Below, in pieces: positions 8,655-18,234 of a stretch of 64,000 nt of DNA. This DNA comes from Sphingomonas azotifigens NBRC 15497. Lineage in GTDB: Bacteria; Pseudomonadota; Alphaproteobacteria; Sphingomonadales; Sphingomonadaceae. The first letter of the stretch is position 1, and each line of letters starts with the position of its first letter. The notes below the pieces were generated by a model. The model was not told where the DNA came from, ran no database searches, and saw only the letters and a list, made by a program, of their open reading frames with translations. Location: the NCBI RefSeq assembly GCF_002091475.1, contig NZ_BCTR01000051.1, forward strand, positions 1 through 64,000, given 5' to 3'. Made by a program: the position numbers and the translations under genes.

Positions 8655-10135
8655 GCGGTCTGCGGGGCAACGGGTTCGCGCTGGCGCCGGGCCTGGTGCG
8701 CGCGATATTGAAGGGGCACAGCAGCCTGGGGCTCGCCTTTGCCGCCATGCTCTATCTGGTGTGCCTCACCGGCGCGCTCGCGGTGTTCGTCGCCGAGTTC
8801 ACCCGTTGGGAAAATCCCGCCGCGCCGCGTGTCGCGACGCTGTCACCCGAGGCGCTGCCCCGGGCCTATGCCGAGGCGCTGGCGCGCGCAGGCGGGCGGG
8901 TGGACCGCATCCTGATGGTGCTGCCGGAGCCCGACAACCCGCTGCTGCGCGTGCGCACCGAGGCGCACGGTGCGGGGCAGCGCGAATGGCTTGCCGATGC
9001 CGACGGGCATCTCGCTGCGCCGGTGCGCAAGGGATGGTCGGAACTGCTCATTCGCCTGCATGTCAGCCTGCATCTGCCGCGAGCCTGGGGCGGGTTCCTC
9101 GTCGGGCTGGCGGGGGTGGCGCTGCTGTCCTCGCTGATCTCCGGCATCCTTGCGCATCCGCGCATCTTCCGAGACGCCTTCCATCTGCGCCTCGGCGGAT
9201 CGCGGCGATTGCAGGAGGCGGACCTGCACAACCGGATCGGGGTGTGGGCGCTGCCCTTCCACATCATCGTCTCGCTGACCGGTGCCCTGCTGGGGCTGTC
9301 GACCGTGATCATCGCCGTGCTCGGCATGGTCGCCTTTCAGGGCGATACCGCCAAGGTCTATGCACTGTTCCGCACCCCACGCCTGGCGGTAGACGCGCGG
9401 CCGGCGCCGCCGCTCGACCTGCGCCCGATGCTGGCGGACGTGATGCGCCGCGTTCCGGGGGGGCGGATCGACTATCTGCGGATCGAGCATCCCACCCGCC
9501 GCGACGGCAGCGTCGAGCTGCAGGTGGAGGACGGGTCGCACCATATCGCGGGCACCGACGCCTATGGCTATGACCGGGACGGGCGGCTCTATCATGCCAA
9601 GCGCGCGGCGGAGAACAATCTCGGCGGGCAGATCCTGGGCTCGCTGGGACCGCTGCATTTCGGCTGGTTCGCCGGGCCGCTGGTGAAGGTCGCGTACGGA
9701 TTGCTGGGGCTGGGGCTCGCCTATCTGGCGTCGGGCGGCGTGCTGCTGTGGATCGCTAGGCGGCGCGACCGCGGTCGGCCGGTGCCGGGGTGGGAGCGCA
9801 TCTGGATCGCCTTCGCCTGGGGGCAGCCGCTGGCGCTGTCGGCGGGTGCCTTGGGCGCAGTGGTGGCGCCGGCAGCGGGGGCAGTGCCGTTGCTTGCCTG
9901 GGCGGGGGCGAGCCTTGCGATGCTGGCAGGCGCGGCGTTGCTGTCCGCCGGGTTGCTCGCGCGGATCGGGCGAGGCGGCACCGGCTTGCTGCTGGTGCTG
10001 GTCGCGCTGGCACAGGGGGGATGGAGTGCGGCCGACTGGATGGTGCCGACCGTCAATCTCGTGCTGATCATGGTCGGCGTGGCGCTTCTGCTCCGTGTCA
10101 GGCCGCTACCGAGCGTCCGGCCCCCGGGCGCTTGA
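8651..10135 (+). CDS. PepSY-associated transmembrane protein (PiuB-type)
   Basis: A 494-residue inner-membrane protein of the iron-regulated PepSY_TM family. TM1 is at about residues 22-45. A periplasmic PepSY-like loop and paired helices follow near residues 135-160 (LHVSLHLPRAWGGFLVGLAGV), then the family motif DLHNRIGVWALPFHIIVSLTGALLG near 195. Three or four C-terminal helices end the protein. Such proteins accompany siderophore receptors and are thought to act in periplasmic or inner-membrane reduction of Fe-siderophores. The start ATG overlaps the preceding stop (ATGA). Confidence 0.88.
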   Translation: MSGLRGNGFALAPGLVRAILKGHSSLGLAFAAMLYLVCLTGALAVFVAEFTRWENPAAPRVATLSPEALPRAYAEALARAGGRVDRILMVLPEPDNPLLRVRTEAHGAGQREWLADADGHLAAPVRKGWSELLIRLHVSLHLPRAWGGFLVGLAGVALLSSLISGILAHPRIFRDAFHLRLGGSRRLQEADLHNRIGVWALPFHIIVSLTGALLGLSTVIIAVLGMVAFQGDTAKVYALFRTPRLAVDARPAPPLDLRPMLADVMRRVPGGRIDYLRIEHPTRRDGSVELQVEDGSHHIAGTDAYGYDRDGRLYHAKRAAENNLGGQILGSLGPLHFGWFAGPLVKVAYGLLGLGLAYLASGGVLLWIARRRDRGRPVPGWERIWIAFAWGQPLALSAGALGAVVAPAAGAVPLLAWAGASLAMLAGAALLSAGLLARIGRGGTGLLLVLVALAQGGWSAADWMVPTVNLVLIMVGVALLLRVRPLPSVRPPGA

Positions 10136-10138
10136 AGG

Positions 10139-10333
10139 TCATTCCTCCCGCGCCTGCTCGTGTGCCAGCGCCGTGATCCGATAGTCGACGCCGATCGGGC
10201 TCGTCGGGATCACGGTGCGGGTCATCAGGCCGCGGCGTTCGAGGCGCTTCAGCGCGTCGGCGAGCGACTTGTGGGTGATGCCGTCCAGCCGGCGCTTGAT
10301 CGCGTTGAGCCGCACCGGCTGCGGGCACGGCAT
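10139..10333 (-). pseudogene. HxlR-type regulator, N-terminally deleted remnant
   Basis: Sixty-four codons match the C-terminal half of an HxlR/MarR-type winged helix (LNAIKRRLDGITHKSLADALKRLERRGL, then the wing ending VDYRITALA). The usual N-terminal part with the conserved cysteine and the first helices is missing. Upstream, the reading frame runs straight into the stop codon of the TonB receptor gene at 10340-10342, in the same frame, with only six bases between. A deletion that joined a receptor 3' end to the middle of an HxlR gene would explain this. A small functional protein from ATG 10333 is unlikely, since the DNA-binding domain is incomplete. Confidence 0.7.
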
Positions 10334-10339
10334 CCGCGC

Positions 10340-12742
10340 TTACAGCCTGAACCGGACGGTGCCGCCGATCGTCCGCGGATCGCTCGGGGTGCCGACGATC
10401 AGCCCTGAATTTCCCGCCTGGATCGTCAGGTTCTGGATATAGTTGGCGTCGAACAGGTTCCGCGCGAACACGATGAGCTCGATGCCGCTCGGCAGTCGAT
10501 AACCGATGTTTGCGTTGGTAAGGTTGTATCCGTCGATCATCGTGAAGCGCGACAGGCCCGGGTCGCCATTATAGCTGCTGCGCGACGCGGTATCGACGTG
10601 CAGCAGCACCTCGCCAGCCCCCAGCCGCCGCACATAGTCGATCCCCGCGGTCCAGGCGAAACGCGGCAGCGAGGCGAGCCGCTTGCCGGTGAGGCTGCAC
10701 TGGGTGGTGGCGGCGGTCTGCACTTCCAGGGGGCACGGCCCAGCCGGATAATCGGTGTAGCGCCCGTTCGAATAAGCAAGGTTCCCGCGCACGGTCAGGC
10801 CCGGCAGCAGCAGCGCGGTCGCCTCGGCTTCGATGCCCTTCACGGTCACTTCGGGGATATTGGAGAGATAGCCGCGCAACTGCACCGTCTGGGTCAGCGA
10901 GTTCTCGACCACCGTCGCCTGGAAATTGTGAACCTTGGTGTAGAAGCCGTCGAGGTTGAGCAGCAGGCGCCGGCCGAAGAAGCTGTTCTTGAGGCCGATC
11001 TCATAGGTTTCGTTCCGCTCCGGGCGGACGACAGCGGTGGCGAGCACCGGCTGGTTGTTGTTGTCCAGCGGCAGGCCCGACATGTTGATGCCGCCCGATT
11101 TGAAGCCGCGCGCATAGCTGGCATAGGCCATCGTCTCCGGCATTACCTGCCAGGCGATGTTGGCGCGGCCCGAGAGGCTGCCGTCATTGTCGTGCGCCTT
11201 GTAGCTTTGCGGGCGCAGGACGCCCAGTCGGGCTGCGATCAGCGCCGCGCTGGTGGTCGCCGGGCCGCCGGACACGGTGGTATTGTAGCTGCCGTCCTTG
11301 TCCTCCTGCGTATAGCGCAGGCCGCCGGTGAGGGTCAGGTCGGGCACGATCCGCCAGTTCAGCTCGCCGAACGCGGCATAGCTCATCGTATGAAAGTCGG
11401 TGCGGCCGTCCTGGCCATAGCCGTCCAGCAGGTTGGCGGGCACGGGGGTTGCGTTGGTGCCGGTGGTGGTGCCGATCAGATAGCGCGCCGCCGCCGGACC
11501 GTAGATACTGATCGGCCGGCCGGCGATCTTCTGCCCGAACAGATAAAGCCCGCCGACATAGGAGAGCGCGCGCTCGCCGTTCGAGGCGAGGCGCAATTCC
11601 TGACTGTACTGGTCCTGGCGCGAGGGTATGTGCTGCGACAGCTGCACCGGGATGCCGGTATAGTCGCGGTCGTTCTCCGCATCCCAGTTCCAGAAGCGCC
11701 ACGCGCTGACCGAGGTGAGCGTCGCCGGTCCGAGGTTCCAGTCGACGATCGCGCTGACGCCGCCTTCATTGGTATCGGTATTCAGGGGGCCGTCGATATC
11801 GACCTTGCGGTCATAGGGATTGGCGCTGGGCGGCGCATAGCCGAACTGCGCGGCGAGACCCAGCGGACCGCCGAACTGGCGGCTGGCGGCGCGCAGGCTG
11901 GTGCCGGTGCGCAGATAGACCTGGGTGCAGCAATAGGCCTGGAAGTTGGTGATGTCGGCGATCAGCCGCACCTGCAGCCGATCATCGGGCTTGTAGAGCA
12001 ACTGCCCGCGTGCCGCCTGCGTGCCGAGCGTGTTGGCGGCAACGCCGGTGCGGACATTGTCGAGCACGCCGTCGCGCCGGGTCGAAACGCCCGAGATGCG
12101 ATAGGCCAGCACGTCCGAGATCGGCCCCGAGGCCCAGCCCTTGGCCTGGACGAAGTTATAGTCGCCATAGGAGAATTCGACGAACCCCTCGCGGGTGAAA
12201 CTCGGCGCGCGCGTCGTGATGTTGAGCGCGCCGGCGGTGGTGTTCTTGCCGAACAAGGTGCCCTGCGGACCCCGCAGTTCCTCCACCTGCGCAATGTCGG
12301 CCAAGTCGAAGGCGGCGGTGGCGGGGCGGGCGTGATAGACTTGGTCGACATAGAAGCCGACACCCGGCTCCAGCCCGTCATTGGCCTGGCTGACCGCGAC
12401 CACGCTCGATCCGAGGCCGCGGATGGTGAAGGCGGTGTTGCGAGGATTGGCCGAGCTGTAGTTGAGGCTGGGGATCAGCGTGGTGAGCCCTTGCGTGTTC
12501 ACCGTGTAGCTCTGGTCGAGCAGATCGCCGCCGACCACCGACATCGCGGCGGGCACGCGCTGCGCGTCCTCCGCACGCCGGCGGGCGGTCACCACCACTT
12601 CGGCCAGTCCCGCTGCACCGGCGTCATCGTCTCCCGCGACCAAGGGCGCGTTGGCCGGAGGATCATCGGACTGCGCGCAGGCCGGGGCCGCGGCGGTGAA
12701 CAGGGCGAGGACGCCCAGCGGGAACGTGACGTAGTTGGACAT
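10340..12742 (-). CDS. TonB-dependent receptor
   Basis: An 800-residue outer-membrane receptor. A signal peptide (1-23, ending ACAQ) is followed by EVVVTARRR, a plug with TIRGLGSS and VEELRGPQGTLFGKNTTAGALNI, and a barrel ending GGTVRFRL. This is the subclass sphingomonads use for diverse substrates (plant compounds, oligosaccharides, siderophores). The substrate cannot be read from sequence. A 31-bp inverted repeat lies 49 bp upstream of the start, and the neighbour upstream is a ModE-type regulator in the same orientation. The 3' end abuts the HxlR remnant. Confidence 0.93.
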   Translation of the reverse strand: MSNYVTFPLGVLALFTAAAPACAQSDDPPANAPLVAGDDDAGAAGLAEVVVTARRRAEDAQRVPAAMSVVGGDLLDQSYTVNTQGLTTLIPSLNYSSANPRNTAFTIRGLGSSVVAVSQANDGLEPGVGFYVDQVYHARPATAAFDLADIAQVEELRGPQGTLFGKNTTAGALNITTRAPSFTREGFVEFSYGDYNFVQAKGWASGPISDVLAYRISGVSTRRDGVLDNVRTGVAANTLGTQAARGQLLYKPDDRLQVRLIADITNFQAYCCTQVYLRTGTSLRAASRQFGGPLGLAAQFGYAPPSANPYDRKVDIDGPLNTDTNEGGVSAIVDWNLGPATLTSVSAWRFWNWDAENDRDYTGIPVQLSQHIPSRQDQYSQELRLASNGERALSYVGGLYLFGQKIAGRPISIYGPAAARYLIGTTTGTNATPVPANLLDGYGQDGRTDFHTMSYAAFGELNWRIVPDLTLTGGLRYTQEDKDGSYNTTVSGGPATTSAALIAARLGVLRPQSYKAHDNDGSLSGRANIAWQVMPETMAYASYARGFKSGGINMSGLPLDNNNQPVLATAVVRPERNETYEIGLKNSFFGRRLLLNLDGFYTKVHNFQATVVENSLTQTVQLRGYLSNIPEVTVKGIEAEATALLLPGLTVRGNLAYSNGRYTDYPAGPCPLEVQTAATTQCSLTGKRLASLPRFAWTAGIDYVRRLGAGEVLLHVDTASRSSYNGDPGLSRFTMIDGYNLTNANIGYRLPSGIELIVFARNLFDANYIQNLTIQAGNSGLIVGTPSDPRTIGGTVRFRL

Positions 12743-12790
12743 GGATGGACCCCCCTTTTCGCTCGAAGGGTACCACCATTATGTCCAATC

Positions 12791-12821
12791 GTATATTAAG
12801 ACTGTATCCAGTCAGATATAC
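12791..12821. promoter_or_regulatory. Inverted repeat upstream of TonB receptor
   Basis: GTATAT (12791-12796) is mirrored by ATATAC (12816-12821), with a second nested dyad ACTG-N4-CAGT (12801-12812) in the centre. It lies in the 89-bp spacer between the ModE-type regulator and the receptor, immediately upstream of the receptor start at 12742. It could be an operator or the 5' hairpin of the receptor transcript. Confidence 0.4.
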
Positions 12822-12831
12822 AACTTCGCTA

Positions 12832-13206
12832 TTACGCCTCCGCATCTCTTGGTGTGGTGCGCAGGTGCGATCGCAGGCGCGCATAAGCTGGGCGTTCGGC
12901 GAGGGTCGCTGCCTCGCGCTCCATCTCGCGATAGGCCTCGACGAGGGCGAGCCCCGTCTCGGTGACACGCGCGCCGCGTTCGAGCCCGCCGCCGCGCAAC
13001 GTCTCGACCAGCGGCGTATCGAAGCAGCGGTTCATCTCGTCGACCAGCAGCCAGGCGCGGCGATAGCTCATGCCCATGCTGCGCGCGGCGGCGGAGATCG
13101 ATCCGTGCGCGGCGATCGCTTCCACCAGATCGGCCTTGCCCGGGCCGAACGCGACCGCGTCGCCACAGGCGATCTGAAGCTTGAGCCAGAGGGGACCTAT
13201 CTTCAT
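12832..13206 (-). CDS. ModE-type (LysR-like wHTH) regulator, DNA-binding domain only
   Basis: A 124-residue protein consisting of the ModE N-terminal winged helix (about residues 20-85: AIAAHGSISAAARSMGMSYRRAWLLVDEMN, then GGGLERGARVTETG). It lacks the C-terminal TOBE/molybdate-binding domain of full-length ModE, as in many 'winged helix-turn-helix domain-containing' ModE-like proteins. Effector sensing is therefore unclear. It is upstream of, and co-oriented with, the TonB receptor gene with an 89-bp spacer. Molybdenum genes are not present nearby. Confidence 0.85.
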   Translation of the reverse strand: MKIGPLWLKLQIACGDAVAFGPGKADLVEAIAAHGSISAAARSMGMSYRRAWLLVDEMNRCFDTPLVETLRGGGLERGARVTETGLALVEAYREMEREAATLAERPAYARLRSHLRTTPRDAEA

Positions 13207-13322
13207 GTCACTGGCCGATCCGGACGTCGCTGCGGTTCATGGTCGCTTCCTGGAAGCTGGTTGCAGGCTTGCGCTGTAATCCGACACGGCAGCTTGCGCC
13301 ACGCGCCGCGCCCCGCGGTGGT

Positions 13323-14405
13323 TCAGCGCACCGGCGCAAACAGCGCGGCGGCGCTCGCCTCCTGCGCCTGCCACGCGATGCCGCGTTCGGCGAGCCAGCC
13401 ATCGTCATAATAGGTGCAGCCATAGCGCTCGCCGCCATCGCACAGGATGGTGACGACCGAGCCGGTCTCGCCGCGCGCCGCCATCTCGCCGATCAGCTGG
13501 ACGCAGGCGGCGATGTTGGTGCCGGTCGAGCCGCCGACGCGCCGACCGAGCCGGGTCGAGATCGCACGCATCGCGCCGATACTGTCGGCATCGTCCACGG
13601 CGATCATCCGGTCGATGACGGTGGGAACGAAGCTGGGTTCGACACGCGGCCGGCCGATGCCCTCGATGCAGCTCGCGCAACCTCCCGGCAGCGACTGTGC
13701 GGTGCGATCGGCGAAATGGCGGTGAAACACCGAATGGACCGGGTCGGCTACGCAGAGGCGCGTCGCGTGGCGCTGGTAGCGGATGTAGCGACCGATCGTT
13801 GCCGAGGTGCCGCCGGTGCCTGCGCCGCACACGATCCAGGCGGGGACGGGATGCTCCTCCGCCGCCATCTGCGCGAAGATGCTCTCGGCGATGTTGTTGT
13901 TGCCGCGCCAGTCGGTCGCGCGCTCGGCATAGGTGAACTGGTCGAGATAATGGCCGCCGGTTTCGGCGGCGAGCCGCTGCGCGACATCGTAAACGGTGCG
14001 CGGATCGTCCACGGCATGGATGTCGCCGCCATGGAAGCGGATCGCGTCGAGCTTGGGCACGGCAGTGGTCGCGGGCACCACCGCGATGAACCGCAGGCCC
14101 AGCATCTTGGCGAAATAGGCCTCGCTCACCGCGGTCGAGCCCGAGGAGGCTTCGATCACCACGGTATCCGGGCCGATCCAGCCGTTGCACAGCGCATAGA
14201 GGAACAGCGATCGCGCCAGCCGATGCTTCAGGCTGCCGGTCGGGTGGCTGCTTTCGTCCTTCAGGTACAGCGGGATGCCGGGATAGCGGGGCAGGTCCAG
14301 CCGGATAAGGTGCGTGTCGGCGGAGCGGTTATAGTCTGCCTCGATCCGCCGGATCGCCTCCACCCGCCATGCGCGGGTGGCGGCATCGTCATGCTCACTC
14401 GGCAT
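13323..14405 (-). CDS. PLP-dependent cysteine synthase-family protein
   Basis: A 360-residue fold-type II PLP enzyme. The Schiff-base lysine lies in SSHPTGSLKHRLARS (about residue 60), a substrate loop in EASSGSTAVSEAYFAK, and the phosphate-binding loop in CGAGTGGTSATIGRY. The family includes O-acetylserine sulfhydrylase and Cds1-type L-cysteine desulfhydrases; the length and the SSHPTGS motif fit the second group better. The gene overlaps the oligopeptidase gene by 11 bp, so the two are probably co-translated, perhaps in peptide/cysteine turnover. Confidence 0.88.
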   Translation of the reverse strand: MPSEHDDAATRAWRVEAIRRIEADYNRSADTHLIRLDLPRYPGIPLYLKDESSHPTGSLKHRLARSLFLYALCNGWIGPDTVVIEASSGSTAVSEAYFAKMLGLRFIAVVPATTAVPKLDAIRFHGGDIHAVDDPRTVYDVAQRLAAETGGHYLDQFTYAERATDWRGNNNIAESIFAQMAAEEHPVPAWIVCGAGTGGTSATIGRYIRYQRHATRLCVADPVHSVFHRHFADRTAQSLPGGCASCIEGIGRPRVEPSFVPTVIDRMIAVDDADSIGAMRAISTRLGRRVGGSTGTNIAACVQLIGEMAARGETGSVVTILCDGGERYGCTYYDDGWLAERGIAWQAQEASAAALFAPVR

Positions 14406-16431
14406 CGGCGACCAGCCCGTGCCGCACCAGCATCGCCTGCGGATCGGCGTCGCGACCGCGAAAGGCCCGGAAGCTCTCCGCCGCCGGACGGCTGGCGCCG
14501 CGGGCGAGCACTTCGTCGCGGAAGCGATCGGCGGTCGCGCGGTCGATCAGCCCGGCCTCGGCGAAGCGCTGGAAGCCGTCGGCGGCCAGCACCTCGGCCC
14601 AGAGATAGCTGTAATAGCCCGAGGCATAGCCGCCCGCGAAGATGTGGCTGAACGCATGCGGGAAGCGGTGCCACGCGGGCGGGCGGACCACCGCCACTTC
14701 GTCGCGCACCGCTTCGATCACCTCGATCGGATCGCTGCCCAGCGTGCCGAGGTGCAGCAGCAGGTCGAACAGTGCGAACTCGATCTGCCGCACCAGCGCC
14801 ATGCCGGAGAGGAAGCGGCGGGCGGCGAGCAGCTTGTCGAACAGGGCGTCTGGCAGCGGCGCGCCGGTTTCGTGGTGGCCGGACATGCCCTGCAGCACCA
14901 CGCGGTCCCAGGCGAAATCCTCCATCAGCTGGCTCGGCAGCTCCACCGCGTCCCATTCGAAGCCGCTGGTGCCGGCGATGTTGGGCCGATCGACGCGGGT
15001 AAACAGATGGTGCAGGCAGTGTCCGGTCTCGTGCAGCAGCGTCACCACCTCGTCATGGCTGAGCAGCGACGGCGTGCCTTCGGTCTTCGGCGCGAAGTTG
15101 CAGACCAGATAGGCAACCGGCACACGGTGGACATTGCCGTCGTTCAGCCGTGGTCGCGCCTGCGCCATCCAGGCGCCGCTGCGCTTGCCGGCGCGGGCGT
15201 GGAGATCGAGATAGACGCCGGCAAAGGTCGCGCCGTCCGCGCCGACCACGTCGTAATAGCGCGCATCGGGGTGGTAGACGGCGACATCGTCACGGGCGAC
15301 CAGCCGGATGCCGAACAGCCGATCGAGCAGCGCCTGCCACCCGGCGACGACCCGCTCGACCGGGAAATGCGCGCGAACCTCCTTCTCGTCGACGGCATAG
15401 CGCGCCGATCGCAGCCGGTCCGACGCAAAGGGCACGTCCCAGGGCTGGAGCGTGTCGATCCCCAGTTTCTCGGCGGCGAAGGCGGAAAGCTCCGCGAAGT
15501 CCCGCGCGGCGGCCGGCTTCGCCCGGCGGGCGAGGTCCCGCAGGAATGCCAGCACCTGACCCGAGTCGGTCGCCATCTTGGTCGACAGCGACCAGGCGAC
15601 CGGATCGGAGAAGCCGAGCAGCCGGGCCGCTTCGCGCCGCAGGTCGAGCAGCGCGGTGATGCGCGCCGAATTGTCGAACTGGCCGGCATTCGGCCCCTGG
15701 TCCGAAGCGCGGGTGCCATAGGCGCGGTAGACCCGCGCGCGCAGGTCGCGGTTCTCGGCGAAGGTGAGCACCGCGTTGACGCTGGGCGCCTGCAGCGTGA
15801 CGACCCAGCCGGACAGCCCGCGCGCCTTTGCCGCTTCGGCGAAGATCGCCAGATCGGCCGCGGAAATGCCGGCAAGCAGGGCGACGTCCTCGACATGCTC
15901 GAACCAGGCGTCGGTCGCGTCGAGCACGGCGCTGCCGAAGGCGGTGGAGAGGTTGGACAGCTCGACCGAGACGGCGGCGAAGCGTGCCCGCGCCTCGGCA
16001 TCGAGCGCGACGCCCGACAGGCGGAAATCGCGGATCATATGCTCGACGGCGACGCGATCGGCCTGCGGGCGCGCGGCAAAGGCTTGCGTCTCGGTCAGCG
16101 CGACGAGCGCCGCGTACAGCGCCTCGTCCTGAAGGACCTGCATCTGGTACTCGACCAGTCGCGCCTGGCCGGCGGCATGGGCGGCGCGCAGCTCGGGCGT
16201 GTCGGCCACGCCGTGGAGGTGCGATACCGACGACCACAGCGCGTCGATGGCGGTTTCGGCGCGCTCCAGCGGCAGCCACACGTCTTCGAAGCTGCGGGAC
16301 TCGGCGGCGATGACGCTGCGCACCGCGGCCTGATGCTCGGCGATCACGGTGTCGAGCGCGGGGCCGATCTGATCGGGCCGGATCGCGTCGAAGTGCGGCA
16401 GCGCCAGCGTGTCGAGCAGGGGATTGGTCAT
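14395..16431 (-). CDS. M3-family oligopeptidase (OpdA/PrlC-like)
   Basis: A 678-residue thimet-oligopeptidase-family zinc peptidase. The catalytic HExxH is in LLHETGHCLHHLF (about residue 470), and the third zinc ligand Glu follows in FEWDAVELPSQ. The start MTNPLLDTLALPHFDAI aligns with the beginning of E. coli OpdA, so I prefer it over MDPV at 16443. These cytoplasmic enzymes degrade short peptides and cleaved signal peptides. The gene overlaps the downstream PLP enzyme by 11 bp. Confidence 0.92.
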   Translation of the reverse strand: MTNPLLDTLALPHFDAIRPDQIGPALDTVIAEHQAAVRSVIAAESRSFEDVWLPLERAETAIDALWSSVSHLHGVADTPELRAAHAAGQARLVEYQMQVLQDEALYAALVALTETQAFAARPQADRVAVEHMIRDFRLSGVALDAEARARFAAVSVELSNLSTAFGSAVLDATDAWFEHVEDVALLAGISAADLAIFAEAAKARGLSGWVVTLQAPSVNAVLTFAENRDLRARVYRAYGTRASDQGPNAGQFDNSARITALLDLRREAARLLGFSDPVAWSLSTKMATDSGQVLAFLRDLARRAKPAAARDFAELSAFAAEKLGIDTLQPWDVPFASDRLRSARYAVDEKEVRAHFPVERVVAGWQALLDRLFGIRLVARDDVAVYHPDARYYDVVGADGATFAGVYLDLHARAGKRSGAWMAQARPRLNDGNVHRVPVAYLVCNFAPKTEGTPSLLSHDEVVTLLHETGHCLHHLFTRVDRPNIAGTSGFEWDAVELPSQLMEDFAWDRVVLQGMSGHHETGAPLPDALFDKLLAARRFLSGMALVRQIEFALFDLLLHLGTLGSDPIEVIEAVRDEVAVVRPPAWHRFPHAFSHIFAGGYASGYYSYLWAEVLAADGFQRFAEAGLIDRATADRFRDEVLARGASRPAAESFRAFRGRDADPQAMLVRHGLVADAE

Positions 16432-16620
16432 CACAGGGTCCATTCTTGATGTCGGCACCGCCTCCCGGCGGCGCTCCGCGGCTGGGGCTCTATACCGGCG
16501 CGGCGGCGATGTCAGCGGGCTTGCGCGCCGAGATCCCGTCTGAGGCAGCGCAGGGTCGTGGAACCTATCGGCTTCGTGCGACTATAGGGCAGGGCCGATG
16601 CCGGCGCGGGGGGAAGAAAC

Positions 16621-18234
16621 ATGCATCCGGTCGAAACCTTCGAACTGATCCTGATCCTGTTTGCGGCGGTCATCGCGTTGCACTGGGCGGCAGCAAAACT
16701 GGACTTTCTGCCGTCGGCGGCGCTGCTGCTGGGCGGCGGCGCGCTTGCCTTTCTGCCGCATATTCCCAAGATCTCGCTCGATCCCGAACTGGCATTGGTG
16801 CTGTTCCTGCCGCCGTTGCTGATGGACGGCGCCTATTACGCGGCGCTGGGGCGGCTGCGTCGCCATTTGCCGGGCATCCTGTCGCTGGCCTTGGGCGCGG
16901 TGGTGTTCACCACCCTGGTGGTCGGCGCGGTGCTCCATGCGCTGGTGCCTGGGCTGCCCTGGGCCGCCTGCTTCGCGCTGGGTGCGATCGTTTCCCCGCC
17001 GGACGCCATCGCCGCCCGTTCGGTGCTGCAGCGGGTGCGGTTGCCGCGTCGCCTGAGTGCGCTGCTCGAGGGGGAGAGCCTGCTCAACGATGCGACGGGG
17101 CTGGTGCTGTTCCGCTTCGCCGTCGCCGCCACGCTGACCGGCAGCTTCGATGGCCTCGCCGCTGGTACGAGCTTCCTGCTGTTGGCGCTTGGCGGCGTGC
17201 TGGTCGGCACCGCGATCGGCTTTGCCGGCGTCGCGATCCTGCGCCGGTTGCCGGATCAGACGTTGATCGTCGCCACCGCCACACTGCTCAGCTGGGCAGC
17301 CTATCTCGCCGGGGAAGCGGCGCATGTCTCGGGCGTGATCGCGACGGTGGTCGCCGGGATCATCTTCGGCTGGCACCAGCATGAAGTGCTGCCGGCGCGG
17401 GTGCGCATGCAGGGAACGGCCTTCTGGCGCACGCTGGTGTTCAGCCTCGAGGCACTGGTGTTCATCCTGATCGGTTTCTCGCTGCGCGGCGTGCTGGACC
17501 GGGTCGGCTTCGAGCGGGCGTTCACCGCGATGGCGCTGCCGGTGGCAGGGATCGTCGTAGCGGTGCTGCTTACTCGCTTCGCCTGGGTTTTCGGCAGCGA
17601 GCTGCTGCTGGGGGTGCTGCACCGCGCCGGGCTGCGCCAGCCGCGACCGCTCGGCTGGCGGCAGGCGGTGGTGCTTTCCTGGGCCGGAATGCGCGGGGTG
17701 GTGACCCTGGCGGTGGCGCTGTCGCTGCCCACGCAGATGCCGGGGCGCGACCTGATGCTGGTCAGCGCCTTCGCGGTGATCCTGGCGACGGTGGTGCTGC
17801 AAGGCGCGAGCCTGGGATGGCTGATCCGCCGTGTGCGGCCGGAGGACCGCGATCCGCCGCCCCGGGTGAGCCTTGCCGAAGCGGAAGCGGCGATCGCGCG
17901 GGCGAAGCGGACCCTCGTCGAATTGCGCGCCTATGACGAGAACGGCGCGCTGGTGCACCCCCGCCTGCTCGAGGAGTATCGCAAGCGCGACCAGGTGACC
18001 GAACGCTATGCCGGCGATGCGGGCGCCTATATGCCCGGCATCCGCGCGCATTTCGAGATCGTGCTTGCGGCGGTCGGCGCCGGGCGGGCGGAGCTGCTGC
18101 GGCTCCATCGCCAGGGGCTGATCGAGGACGAGGTGCTCCACGACCTTGAGCGGGACCTCGACCTGGAGGAGATCGGCGCCGTGTTCCAGGGCGGCGAGGA
18201 GGCAGAGGTGCATGGTCCCGGGGAGGCGCGGTGA
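16621..18234 (+). CDS. CPA1-family Na+/H+ antiporter
   Basis: A 537-residue integral membrane antiporter. About 12 hydrophobic segments occupy residues 5-405. The ion-binding region reads GAIVSPPDAIAARSV (about residue 123), the membrane Asp being the presumed cation ligand, followed by LEGESLLNDATGLV, a CPA1 hallmark. The C-terminal 120 residues are soluble and charged, as in bacterial NhaP/YjcE-type proteins. The protein exchanges Na+ or K+ for protons across the inner membrane. It overlaps the GNAT gene downstream. Confidence 0.93.
   Translation: MHPVETFELILILFAAVIALHWAAAKLDFLPSAALLLGGGALAFLPHIPKISLDPELALVLFLPPLLMDGAYYAALGRLRRHLPGILSLALGAVVFTTLVVGAVLHALVPGLPWAACFALGAIVSPPDAIAARSVLQRVRLPRRLSALLEGESLLNDATGLVLFRFAVAATLTGSFDGLAAGTSFLLLALGGVLVGTAIGFAGVAILRRLPDQTLIVATATLLSWAAYLAGEAAHVSGVIATVVAGIIFGWHQHEVLPARVRMQGTAFWRTLVFSLEALVFILIGFSLRGVLDRVGFERAFTAMALPVAGIVVAVLLTRFAWVFGSELLLGVLHRAGLRQPRPLGWRQAVVLSWAGMRGVVTLAVALSLPTQMPGRDLMLVSAFAVILATVVLQGASLGWLIRRVRPEDRDPPPRVSLAEAEAAIARAKRTLVELRAYDENGALVHPRLLEEYRKRDQVTERYAGDAGAYMPGIRAHFEIVLAAVGAGRAELLRLHRQGLIEDEVLHDLERDLDLEEIGAVFQGGEEAEVHGPGEAR

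Noticed and set aside
12791..12821. Molybdate-ModE operator
   Set aside because: The spacing between the TATA-containing arms is much longer than in the ModE consensus and no molybdenum genes are nearby; kept only as a generic inverted repeat.
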